Below are positions 25,310 to 36,779 of a stretch of DNA of 64,000 bases, piece after piece. Numbering within the stretch: position 1 is the stretch's first letter; every line of letters begins with the position of its first letter. Made by a program: the position numbers and the translations under genes. This DNA comes from Siniperca chuatsi (taxonomy: Eukaryota > Chordata > Actinopteri > Centrarchiformes > Sinipercidae): positions 28,338,206-28,402,205 of the forward strand of contig NC_058044.1 of the NCBI RefSeq assembly GCF_020085105.1, given 5' to 3'. Below the pieces are notes generated by a model. The model was not told where the DNA came from and searched no databases. It saw nothing but the letters and a program-made list of their open reading frames with translations.

Positions 25310-25783
25310 TATGGAGTCAGATCAGTCTCATTAATAATGAATGCACATAGAAGGATTCACAAATGTATTTGATGTAAATGACTCTCTCCACATAAACACT
25401 TTTTAATGCACACAAAAGCAATTATCATTGTATATAAATGTAAAACAAATCCACATATGAAAAGATAAGGTTCACAAATGTATTCTGATGCACACACAAA
25501 TATGACTTGTTTTAAATATATGTAATAGAAATCCAAAAATATATGTATTTAAATGTATTTGCAGTTTTCATCAAAAACATATTTGGATGTTGTTACATTT
25601 ATATACAAACTGTTAAACCTGCATTTACAAACTGCTTGTCATTTGTGAACTTCACTGCATTTGCGTGTGAGTTTTTGTAAAAGAATATTTATGTGGAGAG
25701 AGTCATTTATATATAAACCCCGAAATACATTAGTGAATCCTTCTGTGTGCATTCATCATTAATGAGACATATCTGACTCCATA
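25310..25783. mobile_element. Long-inverted-repeat MITE
   Basis: About 90 bases at the left (TGGAGTCAGAT, TCTCATTAATAATGAATGCA, AGAAGGATTCAC, AAATGACTCTCTCCACATAA) reappear inverted at about 25,680-25,783 with modest divergence. The termini are bordered by TA on both sides (25,310-25,311 and 25,782-25,783), compatible with a TA target duplication of a Tc1/mariner-like MITE. The interior is AT-rich and contains repeated CACAAATGTATT words. There is no coding capacity. Confidence 0.75.
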
Positions 25784-27429
25784 CTATTGTTTCTGTGCCC
25801 ATAGTAATGTACTTTGAGGGCATGTGCATTTTCTTGTATGTGTGTGTTGTTGATTATGTCTGTGGTTGTACATATACATGTGTGACTACATTGATGCATG
25901 CATACGCAGTCATGCAGTGTGGTGACCTCTAAAGGCCCTCTCCACCTCGCCTTGGTTCCATGGGAACCTGTGTGCAGCTAATCCTCCTTTTGGCTGGAGT
26001 GGGCTTCTCCAAATAAATCATCCAGCTCTAAGACCCACTACTCCTCAAGTGGGCTCCTGGCTCTCTTTGCCAAGCCTCACCAAAAAATCTCTATCCTTTC
26101 TTCTCTCTTTTCTCATATGCTTCACATAAAACAGCTACCTAGCGTGAGGCAAATCCCCTCGTCTCTGTCTCTTTTCTTCTAGGACCAAGGGAAGGAGAAA
26201 GGAATGGGGTGTGGATAAGCCAGGCCAGCAGGAGATTGTCAAGTTGAAGAACTAAGATGACCTGTTTTGGAAGAGCGGGTGAGTCTGAATAATGGGCGCT
26301 GGTAAAGGGGTCATTGTTTGATAGCAGGCAGGAGGAAAGTGAAGATAAAGGGGTGGATCTCAATACTTTGATGTGGCTCCCTCTGCTTTCCTTTATTGTG
26401 CATCAATATCTATCCATATGTATACAGTGGACTCCGCAACCACTTAGTAGTGGTTAATAGTAGTAGTACTTAATAATCAGATTAACACATGGTTCAGTCC
26501 ATTTCACCAGTGCCAGTTAACTAGTACTATATTACAAGACGTATTATTAGTATGGTTACATGAAGTTTACTATAATATACGTTATGCACTGACTTAGAAT
26601 GGTGGTTTAACTGTTAACCAGAACAATGTTTAAGGTCACAGTAGCCATGTTTCCATCAAAGTATTTTTCTGTGCATTTTGAAGTATTGCATTAGAAATGG
26701 TTGTTGGAAACTGCAAAAATAAGTTCTCACGTAGCGAACATTTCACTCACATGACTGATCAGCTGTTTCTTTGTCTTCATCTCCTGACAGTATGAAACAT
26801 GGTCAATACTAGCTGCCATGAAAGAATAATTACAACCTTTCTGACATAACTACGCGTTGTGTGGCCTAGTTTATTCGCTCCAAAACAGTTGATTAACTCG
26901 CCAAATTCGCATTTTCTTTTTTGCGAAATTTCAATGTTTGCTTCAAATTCGCTTGACAATTAGAAGGAAACGCGACTAGTGATACAGAAGTCAGAAGTCT
27001 TTATCTACTGTAACGTGACATTGTGGGCAGGGTATACTTACAAGAGGAATTTAAATCAGATCCTTCAGATTTGATTGGATCGCGCAAAAGTTGGCGTGGC
27101 TTAGTAAGCAATATGGAGCTGTAGCGAGATATGGAACTGTGGAACAATAGAATTACGTGCATATTCATTAATGGCTTTATATTTTTTAACCATCCATTGG
27201 AATGTTTATGCTGCACACTACCCATGGATGAAAGCATATTTCTTTCCTCTTTAAAACTGCAATTTGTATACTATGGTTTTTGTACAGATTTTAATAAACA
27301 AGAGACAACGTGTGAATTAGTGAGCTTTAGAGGTGCTGGTAGGTGGATTTTGTTACCTTTGGACATATATTTACAGTACAGACATGAGAGTGGTATCAAT
27401 CTTCCATCTAATTCTCAACAAGAAGGCAC
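25784..27429. other. Intergenic stretch, nothing recognised
   Basis: Only short chance frames occur. There is an alternating TG/CATG-rich piece at 25,840-25,920 and TAGTAG-type runs at 26,440-26,530. Confidence 0.5.
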
Positions 27430-27918
27430 TGTCAACCCAAGGACAACACTGTGCACGCTTGATACTGTATACAATCACAAAACTTTGATGACCAGTTTGA
27501 TGTTACGCACACACACACACACACACACACACTTTTTTGTATCTCCCTTTGAATCAAATTAGTTTCTAGTAGTTTCTCATTGCTGACCAGGATCTGTTTT
27601 AGTCCTTTCAATATTACCTGTATTGTACATGTTATGATTAAAGGGCAGGTCATTGGAAATGACACAGAGACCAGTGTTGTCTTTGTTGATGCTTTACTGG
27701 CAGATTGTGAAACATACATGTTACATAAAAGAAGCAATAGAAACTGGATCATCAATGTTTCTCACAAAATATTGTCAATAAATTGAAATTAAGAAGATAT
27801 CAAATAATTTGTGCACACATAAGTCAAAGAAAAATGAAGATTTAAAGGCGATAGAGATAATAGCAACTACTTCAAAATATTAATTGTAAAAGCAAATCTT
27901 TCATCATTCCATCTCACC
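27430..27918 (-). repeat. Degenerate copy of the perforin-unit 3' flank
   Basis: The order of words matches the 3' flank of the intact units: GACCAGTTTGATG plus a CA run (27,507-27,532), GAATCAAATTAGTTTCT, GATCTGTTTTAGTCC, ATGTTATGATTAAAGG, and TTGTCTTTGTTGATGCTTTA followed by CTGGCAGAT. In the intact units the last word gives AATAAA on the minus strand. Here it is TTTACT on the plus strand, so the poly(A) signal is lost. This shows that the pseudogene next to it arose by genomic duplication and not by retroposition. Confidence 0.75.
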
Positions 27919-28700
27919 TCAACAGCTGACCTCAACCTGACTGACTGATTTATCACACTGCTCACCAGTTTCTCCAACAAGGCTGCCATTTCTGGTGTGG
28001 AAGACCTTGACCAGAGAGGGACTCAGGGGGGTTGGTATGCACTCTTGACATTGCCAACCAGTAAGACTTGGTGTGCACTCTATGTACAAAAAGAAGAAGG
28101 TACCATGATTTAACATCACTCCCTCTCCCTCTACACAGATCAAATGAACACTTGCCAAGTGGGTCACTGTTCCAGTATTTGTCCTCATCATAAACACTGA
28201 ATGTAAGTTTGTCTTTCATGTTGATGGTTATGGGTCCAAATTCAAATGTCTCTGACCATTTAGGATTGTCATCGTTCGCTATAATGGCAGTGCACTTTTT
28301 CTGGTTAATATATATAACCTCCACTGAACCAGCTGTCTCAGTCCAAAAATTACAATGCAGACCCTGTGCTTAAAGACCTTTAATGTTGCAAGACCTTTCC
28401 CAGCGGGACAGCAGTTTGACTTGATATTCTGATTACTGTTGCAAACACAAGCACAAGGATCCCTTTTGCTGGATCTGTGCCCAATCTTAGAGGTTTCTGA
28501 GCATTTCTTCAACACTGCATTTTTCTTGATGTACATCTCCACCTCTTGCTTCAGTCTGGCGCTGGCAGGATGTCCAATAGGCAGTATGATGTGCAGGGGC
28601 TTTATGTTGTATCGGACCACATCAGGGGTGTTTTTCAGTGAGTTAAGCCAGTTGTTATAGACAGAGGGGTTTGATTGGCCTTGAAGAGCAGCTCCGTCAG
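27919..28700 (-). pseudogene. Perforin-1-like pseudogene, truncated last exon
   Basis: The minus strand encodes pieces of the last perforin exon in more than one frame: VRYNIKPLHIILPIGHPASA, KKNAVLKKCSE and RDPCACVCNSNQNIKSNCCP, then after a shift NPKWSETFEFGPITINMKDK and DEDKYWNSDPLG. It therefore retains the C-terminal end of the MACPF region, the cysteine-rich shelf and part of C2. The C2 start is damaged near 28,310-28,370. Homology with the intact genes stops at about 28,699, where LINE sequence begins. The MACPF core and the first coding exon are absent. Where copies differ, it matches unit C (IGHPAS, LKQEVEM, MKDKLTF), so it split off before units A and B diverged from C. Confidence 0.88.
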
Positions 28701-29150
28701 TTTTTGTTCAGTTTTGTTGCTGCTTGACCTAAGTGCAGCCTCCGACACTGTTGACCATCCTATTCTCCTTAGTAGGCTTCAGTATTGGGCAGGTATAACA
28801 GGGACTGACCTTGACTGGTTTGCCTCCTATTTGTCAGACAGGAGTTTCTCTGTGGTCACTGATAATGATGTCTCCTCATCTGCTCAGCTGACGTGTGGTG
28901 TACCCCAAGGCTCAATCCTTGGTCCTATTCTTTTCTCCCTTTACATGCTCGGCCTTGGTTTCTTAATTTGTCAATTCAAGTGTATTTATTATCACTGTCA
29001 TACACAGTTATACTTTTCCTTCAAATCGAATGACCACATTAACCTCTCCATCTTGCAAAACTGCCTAACAGCTATCAAAAATTGGATGTCAGAACTTCCT
29101 CCAACTCAACCCCAATAAAACAGTCCTCAAAGTCCTCATGACCCTGAGAG
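28701..29150 (+). pseudogene. L2/Rex1-type LINE reverse transcriptase fragment
   Basis: The frame carries LLLLDLSAASDTVDHPILL (palm motif A region), DWFASYLSDRSFSV and GVPQGSILGPILFSLYML, all typical of L2/CR1/Rex1-type fish LINEs. The catalytic YADD box has been lost by a short in-frame deletion: the frame reads YHCHTQLYFSF. The segment ends with LSILQNCLTAIKNWMSE and then breaks frame. It abuts the truncated perforin exon directly. Confidence 0.85.
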
Positions 29151-30591
29151 CATTTCTATTAAAATACAGCAGTGTATTGGTCCCTTAGCAGCAAATGTTA
29201 AGCAAGCAAATGTATTGTGTTACACTGAGAACATTGTGTAATATTTTGTCCACCCCATTTAAATCAATGATGGTTTTTCAAAATGCGTTTTTACGCTAAT
29301 TTATGCAATCTTTTTTAATGGTAAAATGGTTTATTTGATCATGAATTATGAACCTTTGCTGAAACTTTGCTTCTAGAAGCGAACACTGGGATGAGTGTTT
29401 GACTGAGTTATTGAGTGTTGTGACACTTTTGCAGTGTTTGGAGCTTTTAATGTGAGCATTAGCCACTGATCCAAAGAGTACTCCACTGGTTTAGAATTCT
29501 ACTCCTGTAGACTCCAGACTCACGGTGGGAAAAAAGGAAAAAAACTGACGCAGTTGAACCACTACAAGTTCCCACAATGCAACTCGACCACTGACTTGGA
29601 GATTTGTGTGTGTTATGGATGTACTGTAGCAGCTAATGTAGCCTGGAGACGCTAGCCTCAAGCAGAGATGAGGAGCAGGCTACAGTGGTCCAGTAAGCTC
29701 ACTTCTCCACAGTCCCAGATTTTTTCATTTTCAAACTAATAGTCTTTAGCCCCAACCGACACTGACTCAATTGACGTCACTTGAGGCAATTTATCATATT
29801 TCAAGGCTTTATACAGCTTTTTTCACATAGTAGTAGTAGTAAACCTGCAAATTAAAGCAAACATCACAAAAACTTGAAAGGAACTGTTGTTCCAACAACC
29901 TGGAAGAATCTCGTTTAGTCTGGCAAGATAGTCTTAAAACATACAGGAAGGCCCTCTGTAATGCCAGAGCAGCTTACTACTCATTAATAGAGAATAAAAA
30001 CAACCCCAGGTTTCTTTTTAGCACTATAGCCAGGCTGACAGAGAGTCATAGCCCTCAGTAGTAATGACTTCATGAGTTTCTTGACATAAAATTCATCACG
30101 TACTGCCCTCAACCAGTACCAATTTATCTTCAAACACAGGAACCTTAGAAACAACTGTAAAACCTGATATATATTTTGACTGCTTTGCTCCTATCAACCT
30201 TCTTCAACTAACTTTGGCGATTCATTAATCTAAGCCATCAACCTGTCTCTTAGACAACATTCCAACTAGGTTGCTTAAAGACGTTTTACCTTAGCACTTC
30301 GTTACTGGATATGATCAATCTGTCTTTATTAACAGGCTATGTACCACAGTCCTTTAAAGTAACTGTAATTAAACCGCTTCTTAAAATGCCCACTCTTGAT
30401 CCAGGGGTTTTAGCCAACTATACAGCAAATTGTCTGATGCAATTAAAAGGTCACTTTTCAAAGGACTTGTCTCTGTACTTGTCTTGTTAGATCTTGCGTT
30501 CGACACCATTGACCATCACATCCTATTACAGAGACTGGAACATGTAATTAGCATTACAGGAAGCTGGTTTAAATCCTAACTATCTGTAATA

Positions 30592-30840
30592 GGTTGAGGG
30601 TTTTCATTTCCTGTTTTATTTTGTAGTATTCTCCTTCCCTTGTGTGCCTTGTGGTTTTACTTCCTGTCTTTGTTTGCTTTCCCTCCAGTTTTTATTGTTG
30701 GCCCTTCCTTGATTGTTTGCACCTGTGTCTCGTTGTCTCACCTCCCCTAGGATATTTAGTCCAGGTCTCTTTCTTTGTTCAGTGTCGGATCATTGTTGCT
30801 CCTGTCTTGTGGGCGTGCACGAGAGAGAGATAATAATTCC
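30592..30840 (+). repeat. Inserted dispersed repeat, plus orientation
   Basis: Shared words with the next entry, in opposite orientation: TTCCTG, TTTATTTTGTAGT, TTCTCCTTCCCTTGTG, ACTTCCTGTCT, CACCTGTGTCTCGTTGTCTC, CCCCTAGG, TTCAGTGTCGGATCAT. It splits the LINE between its RT core and C-terminal segment. The family is not named. Confidence 0.7.
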
Positions 30841-31187
30841 TTATTATCAGGCTGCCTGAATAAGTCCCTCTCCAGTTGATCCAGAATGCTGCAGCATGTG
30901 TACTGACAAGAACTAGGAAAAGAGCTCATATTCTCCAATATTAGCTTCTCTGCACTGGCTCCCTGTAAAATCCAGAATAGAATTTAAAATCCTTCTCCTC
31001 ACCTACAAAGCTCTTAATGGTCAGGCATCATCATATCTTAAAGATCTCATAATACCATATTACCCGACTAGAACACTGCGCTCCCAGAATGCAGGGTTAC
31101 TTGTGGTTCCTAGAGTCTCAAAAAGTAGAATGAGAGCCAGAGCTTTCAGTTATCAAGCTCCTCTCCTGTGGAATCAGATCCGAGTTT

Positions 31188-31684
31188 TGTCGTAAGGGGT
31201 GCTGTATAGAGGTATGTGGACCCAAAAGCAGATGATGAGGAAGCGGTCTCAGGGTGAAGTAGCCGGAACTTCCGTGTTTATTGTGGGGTGGTATGCAGGC
31301 AAGAACAGGCAAAAGGCAGATAAGTTACCAGCTAGCAGAGGTGAAAGTAGGGGAGTGAGTCCAAGGTGGAAAAATAGTACACAAGAGAGCAGGCAAAATC
31401 CAAAATCCAAACAAGGTCCACGGGAGAACAAAGAATCCAATACAAACTCACGGTAAACACGCTTGGCAGGAACAACACCATGTGTACAACGATGATCCAA
31501 CACTGAACAAAAAAAAAAAGACCCAGACTAAATACCCTAGGGGAAGTGAGACAACAAGACACAGGTGCAAACAAGGGAGGACCAACAATCAAAACTGGAG
31601 GGAAAACACAGACAGGAAGTCAAAACACAAGGGAAGGAGAACACTACAAAATAAACCAGGAAGTGATAACACCTAAACTACCAC
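31188..31684 (-). repeat. Inserted dispersed repeat, minus orientation
   Basis: This is the reverse-complement relative of 30,592-30,840 and is longer. It is inserted inside the LINE word normally reading TCCCAGTTTGGGTTCGG: the left side ends in CGAGTTT and the right side resumes with AAGTTTGGG, so a short AGTTT duplication is likely. It contains an A11 run at 31,509-31,519. Confidence 0.7.
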
Positions 31685-32316
31685 AAGTTTGGGTTCGGGA
31701 GGCAGACACCATCTCCCCATTTATAAGCTTTGATAAAGCTTATAGTTAGGGCTGGCTTGGGTGAGCCCTGAACCATCCCTTAGTAATGCTGCTATAGGCC
31801 TAGACTTCCTATGCTGCACCTCTTTCCTCTCTCCCTCTCTATCTGTATGCATTTTTATCCCATTACTGCATGTTACTAACTCGACATCTTCTCTCTCCCA
31901 TAGTTTTGTGTTTTCTCGTTTCTCTCCTCTCTCCTACTGTCGCTTTCAGCAGGTGTTTCTGCCTCCAGAGCTGCAGAGACTGAATCTGTGGTTGTGGGCC
32001 ACTTACTGCCCCTGTGTTCCTGCTTGACAACTGCTACTATAGTTGCTGTTGTTATTGGCTCTGTTACTAATACTGTCATTATTATCCCTATAGCTGTCAT
32101 TCCTTTTATAATTATTACCACTACAGTTATATTACTGCTATTTAAAAAAATCTAGGTGGTATTTGCATTGTGCCTCCCTCTCCCATGGTGGGATTTGTTG
32201 GGTCTCTGTAAATAATATTATAAATAGTATGGTCTAGACCTGCTCTATAGGAAAAGTGCAGTGAGATAACTTCTGTTATGAATTGGTACTATATAAATAA
32301 AATTGAATTGAATTGA

Positions 32317-33689
32317 ATAGTACCCAGACCCATGTAACCCAGACCCATGTACAGTAAATATACTTTGATGTGTAAAATTGATGGCGTTCTTTAAAATCTG
32401 TGTCCTATAGTAGTTTTTTGTGAATTGCCCAGTCCATATGGGCTAAGACAGCAAATATACTGTTGCAGTGGTGAAAGAACATGTGTCACAGAAAAGGATA
32501 TAGATTATCTGCAGAAATTGGAGACATTTCAGGGGACATTTTACCAAAGAGTACATTAATAATGTGTTTGATAGTGACCAAAAAAGCTCTCATAAACCCA
32601 TAGTTCACCACCTACCCAGCACCAAATGGCAGATGATGTTGGCTGGTGAACAATTATTTTATTTTTTTTATTGAGCAGCTACAGTAAAAAGCCAGCATTT
32701 TTTCTCAGGAGTTGATGTAGACCAGAACAGACCTAAAAGTGTTGGACTTACATTTGCCTAGTTGGGCAAGTGTATGCAGTGAAAGAAAAAGAAAAATTAG
32801 TGATGTCACAGAGACAGTCATGACAGCAATATTTGTATAATATCATGTTGTAGCGTTTCACTGGGCCTTAGCAGATTTTTTAAAGTCCATAAAAACAGAT
32901 CTTTTTTAAAAAATGGGAAGCTCACACTTTTGTCACACAAGCCTAACTCTTTTAGCAATAACTGACATTCTTTTTATTGGTACGAAGACATGTCTTTCTA
33001 TCCTCTGAGCTTCCTGTTGTTGAAAAGAAGATTAATGGTTTTGCTGGCCTTAACAAACAAACAAACAAACAATTGCTCCACTGGGTTGCCTCATTCCTTG
33101 TGTTATTGTGGGTTTCTTCTGGGTCTTCTGGTTTTCCTACCAAATGTCCAAAGACATGCACGTTAGGAGAAGTACGCACTTTTTTATTACTTGTAGGTAT
33201 GAATGTGATTGTCTGTGTGTACACCCCCACCCCCCTCTCTCTCATCCATTGCAGGCTCCAACCTCCTACAAATCTGGATGGATGGATGAACAGTGTTTAG
33301 GCCTAATAATAAGTTGCAGCACACAGTGTAACAGTAAAAGTAACAGGTTTTAGAAGTAACCTTATGTAAGAAAGAAAGAAATGCAGTAAGAGTTCACACC
33401 GACACGTCACACCTCGCCCTTACAAGTTCATAAACACCCTATATATATTCGCAGTGTGCTGTTTTGTTGACAATAAAAAATGTGATGCCGTTGACGATAA
33501 TAAATATAAGGCCCTAAAAATTGCACAGATGAACATCTGTTGCAAAAAATGTTAATATCCATATGTGTAGTACATAGCAATTCACAGATGCAGATTTGAA
33601 GTAGTGCTTGTTCCTTGTTGAACGTCCACGAGCTATAGCGGAAGATATCCATAGCTAGTAATAAACCTGTTTTTAGAGTATTAACAAGA
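32317..33689. other. Intergenic stretch, no gene seen
   Basis: Only chance frames occur. There is an AAAC tetranucleotide run at 33,053-33,070 and a GGATGGATGGAT patch at 33,276-33,289. Confidence 0.5.
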
Positions 33690-34265
33690 ATTTATGAAAA
33701 GTGTTCACCCCACTTGGACTTTTTTCTTGTTATACGACACTGAATCACAGTGGATCTGATCAAAATGTATTTAAAGTATACATTTATGTCAAATAATTGA
33801 TTATATTTATATTATATAAGTATTCATCCTCTTCAAGTCAAAATTGAGTAGAGCAGCTTTTGCAAGTGTCTCAAAGTCTGTATTGGGGTCTATAGCGATT
33901 TTAAACATTCTCCCTATTCTACCTTGAAAAACTTTTCAGGCTCTGTCACGCATTGGTACCCTGAGTTTACAGCAAGCTTAAAGTCCTGACACTATTGGAT
34001 TGGTTTGTGGTCTTGAATTTGACTCGGCCACACCTTGGCCCACCAGTTATCATGCAGACTGCAGAAGCATGTTGTTGCCACCACTCACAGTGAGGACGGT
34101 GTAGTTCTGCAGAAATGCAGTGTGAACCAAACACAAACCGTGCCAGTAGCTCAGTATGATGGCCAAAAAAGCTTGATTTTGACATCATTGGACCACAGAA
34201 CCTTGTTCCACTTTTTCCAGTCTTCCACAGGAATTCTTGCAAACATGTCAATATACATTTTTTTC
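33690..34265. mobile_element. DNA-transposon-like repeat fragment
   Basis: The words GTTCACCCCACTTGGACTTT, TTGGACCACAGAACCTTGTT and GGTTTGTGGTCTTGAATTTG belong to a widespread fish/salmonid-type repeat that begins with a stretch predicting GGGGTGAA-type ends. The complementary end type (GGGGGGTGAATAATTTTT) is seen at 57,858. The family name was not assigned. Confidence 0.45.
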
Positions 34266-34350
34266 AACAGCCATAAAGCCGTGACAAGTGACACCCAGAG
34301 TAGTGTTCTTGTATGCACATGTAAGCACTAGTTATAATGGAATGGGTTAG

Positions 34351-34367
34351 AGGCCAGTGGAATAGTA
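34351..34367. repeat. Left target-site duplication of the RTE insertion
   Basis: AGGCCAGTGGAATAGTA here is identical to 35,406-35,422. Identity extends to 19 bases if AG before it is counted. Confidence 0.9.
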
Positions 34368-35405
34368 TGACAAGTCAGCGTATGACAGGGTGCCGAGAGA
34401 GGAGCTGTGGTACTGTATGAGGAAGTCTGGAGTGGCAGAGAAGTGTGTTAGAGTGGTGCAGGACATGTATGAGAGCTGTAAGACCGTGGTGAGGTGTGCT
34501 GTAGGTGTGACAGAGGAGTTCAAGGTGGAGGTGGGTTTGCATCAAGGAGCCCCTTCTTGTTTGCTCTGGTGATGGACAGGCTGACAGATGAGGTTAGACA
34601 GGAATCTCCATGGACTATGATGTTTGCGGATGACATTGTGATTTGTAGTGAGAGCAGGGAGCAGGTGGAGGAAAATCTAGAGAGATGGAGGTCTGCTCTG
34701 GAAAACAGAGGAATGAAGCTTAGCCGCAGTAAGACAGAATACATGTGTGTCAATGAGAGGGACCCAGGTGGAACGGTGAGGCTACAGGGAGCAGAGGTGA
34801 AGAAGGTGCAGGACTTTAAGTACTTAGGGTCAACGGTTCAGAGCAATGGAGACTGTGGAAAAGAGGTGAAGAGGCGAGTGCAAGCAGGTTGGAACGGGTG
34901 GAGAAAAGTGTCAGGTGTGTTGTGTGATAAAAGAGTATCAGCAAGAATGAAAGGAAAGGTGTTCAAGACGGTGGTGAGACCTGCGATGTCGTACAGCTTA
35001 GAGACAGTGGCACTGAAGAAAAGACAAGAGGCAGAGCTAGAAGTAGCAGAGCTTAAGATGTCGAGGTTCTCTTTGGGAGTGACGAGGACGGACAGGATCA
35101 GGAATGAGGACATTAGAGGGACAGCTCATGTTAGATGTTTCGGAGAAAAAGTCAGAGAGGCCAGAATGAGGTGGTTTGGACATGTTCAGAGGAGAGACTG
35201 TGAATATATTGGTAGAAGGATGCTGAGGTTGGAGCTGCCAGGCAGGAGGTCTAGAGGAAGACCAAAGAGGAGATTTATGGATGTAGTGAGAGAGGACATG
35301 AAGTAAAATTGGTGTGAGTGAAGAGGATGCAGAGGACAGGGTTAGATGGAGGCACATGATTCGCTGTGGCGACCCCTGAAAGGGAACAGCCGAAAGGAAA
35401 AGAAG
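34368..35405 (+). mobile_element. 5'-truncated RTE-type LINE
   Basis: The element begins inside the RT domain (DRVPREELWYCMRKSGV), continues VVQDMYESCKT, then GLHQGAPS. A small deletion near 34,545 shifts frame relative to the following 270-codon frame, whose credible part starts at FLFALVMDRLTDEV. The catalytic FADD box is present (MMFADDIVICSE), followed by KTEYMCVNE, FKYLGSTVQSNG, RWFGHVQRRDCEYIGRRML and GRPKRRFMDVVREDMK. The 3' UTR ends with GGCGACCCCTGAAAGGGAAC and a GAAAAGAAG tail. Identical flanking repeats at 34,351 and 35,406 mark a genuine target-primed insertion. The endonuclease is absent. Confidence 0.93.
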
Positions 35406-35422
35406 AGGCCAGTGGAATAGTA
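35406..35422. repeat. Right target-site duplication of the RTE insertion
   Basis: Identical 17-base copy of 34,351-34,367. Confidence 0.9.
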
Positions 35423-36779
35423 ATACACCAACATCTAGAATCTAGGCTCTATAAGGAGGATGATAAGTAAAACATGACTACTGCTTTATGAAACAGACAA
35501 CTTACATTTATTTAAAGAAGTAAAAAAAAATATTCTCTCTGAGAACTATGTGAGATCACTATTCACTGTTTTACTTACACATAATAATACTAAAAAAAAG
35601 GCCTTTAAAATACAAATGAACTTATATTTTTCTATTTGTTCAGAGCTCTGTTAATTCAAATACCAAACCAAAAAGGGATATAAATTAAATTGTCCACCCT
35701 TGTATTTCTGTTAACACCCGGGTAGTTTAATTCCTGAGTTCAATATATTTTTCTAGTCTATTATTCCTCTGTGGTTGAAGAGTTTCTTGAAGAAAGTCAT
35801 ATCAAAAGTTATTTTTTTGTAAACTACGTAGTTTTTGTTCAGTTAGGGGGCCCCCTGTATTGTTGGGTTTTTTTGTTTCGCTACTAAATGTTCCACTATG
35901 TTCATTAGATTAACTTTGTCTGCTCTTTGGTTCTGGGTACATAGTGAACAGGAAGTTTTTACAGCTTTTATGCTGAAAGCAGCTGCCAGTCACAGGTATC
36001 TGCATTACAATTAGTTCATAGAAGCTTCTGTAACATGCTACAACATATCTCACAGTCCTGCTGTCATGTCATTGTTGCCGTGTTTGATCTGTTGGAAAAA
36101 CTTTTCCAAAACAAAATCAGATTTCTTTTTCATTGTTTGTTAATTTTTTTCTATTATCCTTCATCTATAGCCATGTTTAATGACTGCATGCTCTTCATAT
36201 TTTGAATTATACGTACACAACATGCAGCTCTCTCACACACACAGGTAGAATATGAATGTCTTAATATATGGGGGTCCCAATTTGTCCAGAAGATGGTGCC
36301 ATTGACTTGACTATAGAAATTGAATTTCTGATCTTGCTCCTCAGGCAGCGAAAAACAGACCCCAAACTTCCAAAAGTGGAACAAAATATCCATGACAAAG
36401 TGTGCATTATAGCTGAAATGCAGAGTCAAACACAAGAATCAACGCAAGAGATAAGAGAACATAAAGAGAGACTGCAAAGGACAACACAACTGGACCCTGT
36501 GTCGACTAAATTTAGACAGTTACACAACTGATACGCTGTCTTGATGATTTCTGTCTCTTGCTTTCACTAACCCAGCCAGCCTCTGCCATAACACAAGGAA
36601 ACCAGTAACTCCGCATTTGTCATATTTTCCTGTGTCCTTTCAGCTGGCTAGAGCCATCAGTACGTCTGCAAATCACCAGGGTTTTGAAATACTTCCAAAC
36701 CATAGGTTGGCTGCTTGTTAAACCTAAATGTCCAGTGTTCTATTTCTACATGATTTAAACACAGAAGAATATAGCTGGT
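35423..36779. other. Intergenic stretch, no gene seen
   Basis: The open frame at 36,268-36,531 (plus) is glutamine/lysine-rich but has no supporting splice or family signal. Confidence 0.45.

Larger units (their letters stand above)
29875..32316 (+). mobile_element. Degenerate L2/Rex1-type LINE, ~2.4 kb, with two insertions
   Basis: In order: a linker before the RT (DSLKTYRKALCNARAAYYS, then NNPRFLFSTIARLTESHS) at about 29,910-30,060; pre-palm sequence (LLDMINLSLLTGYVPQSF, IKPLLKMPTLDPGVLANY) at 30,305-30,425; palm motif A (LVLLDLAFDTIDH-like) at 30,475-30,520; the C-terminal LQNAAACVLT/LHWLPVKSRIEFKILLL-like segment at 30,875-31,190; and the long 3' UTR at 31,690-32,316 ending in the AAATTGAATTGAATTGAAT tail. 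Numerous stops make it inactive. Two copies of another repeat interrupt it at 30,592-30,840 and 31,188-31,684. Confidence 0.82.

Noticed and set aside
36268..36531. Q/K-rich 87-codon frame
   Set aside because: No family resemblance, no exon borders and AT-rich surroundings.
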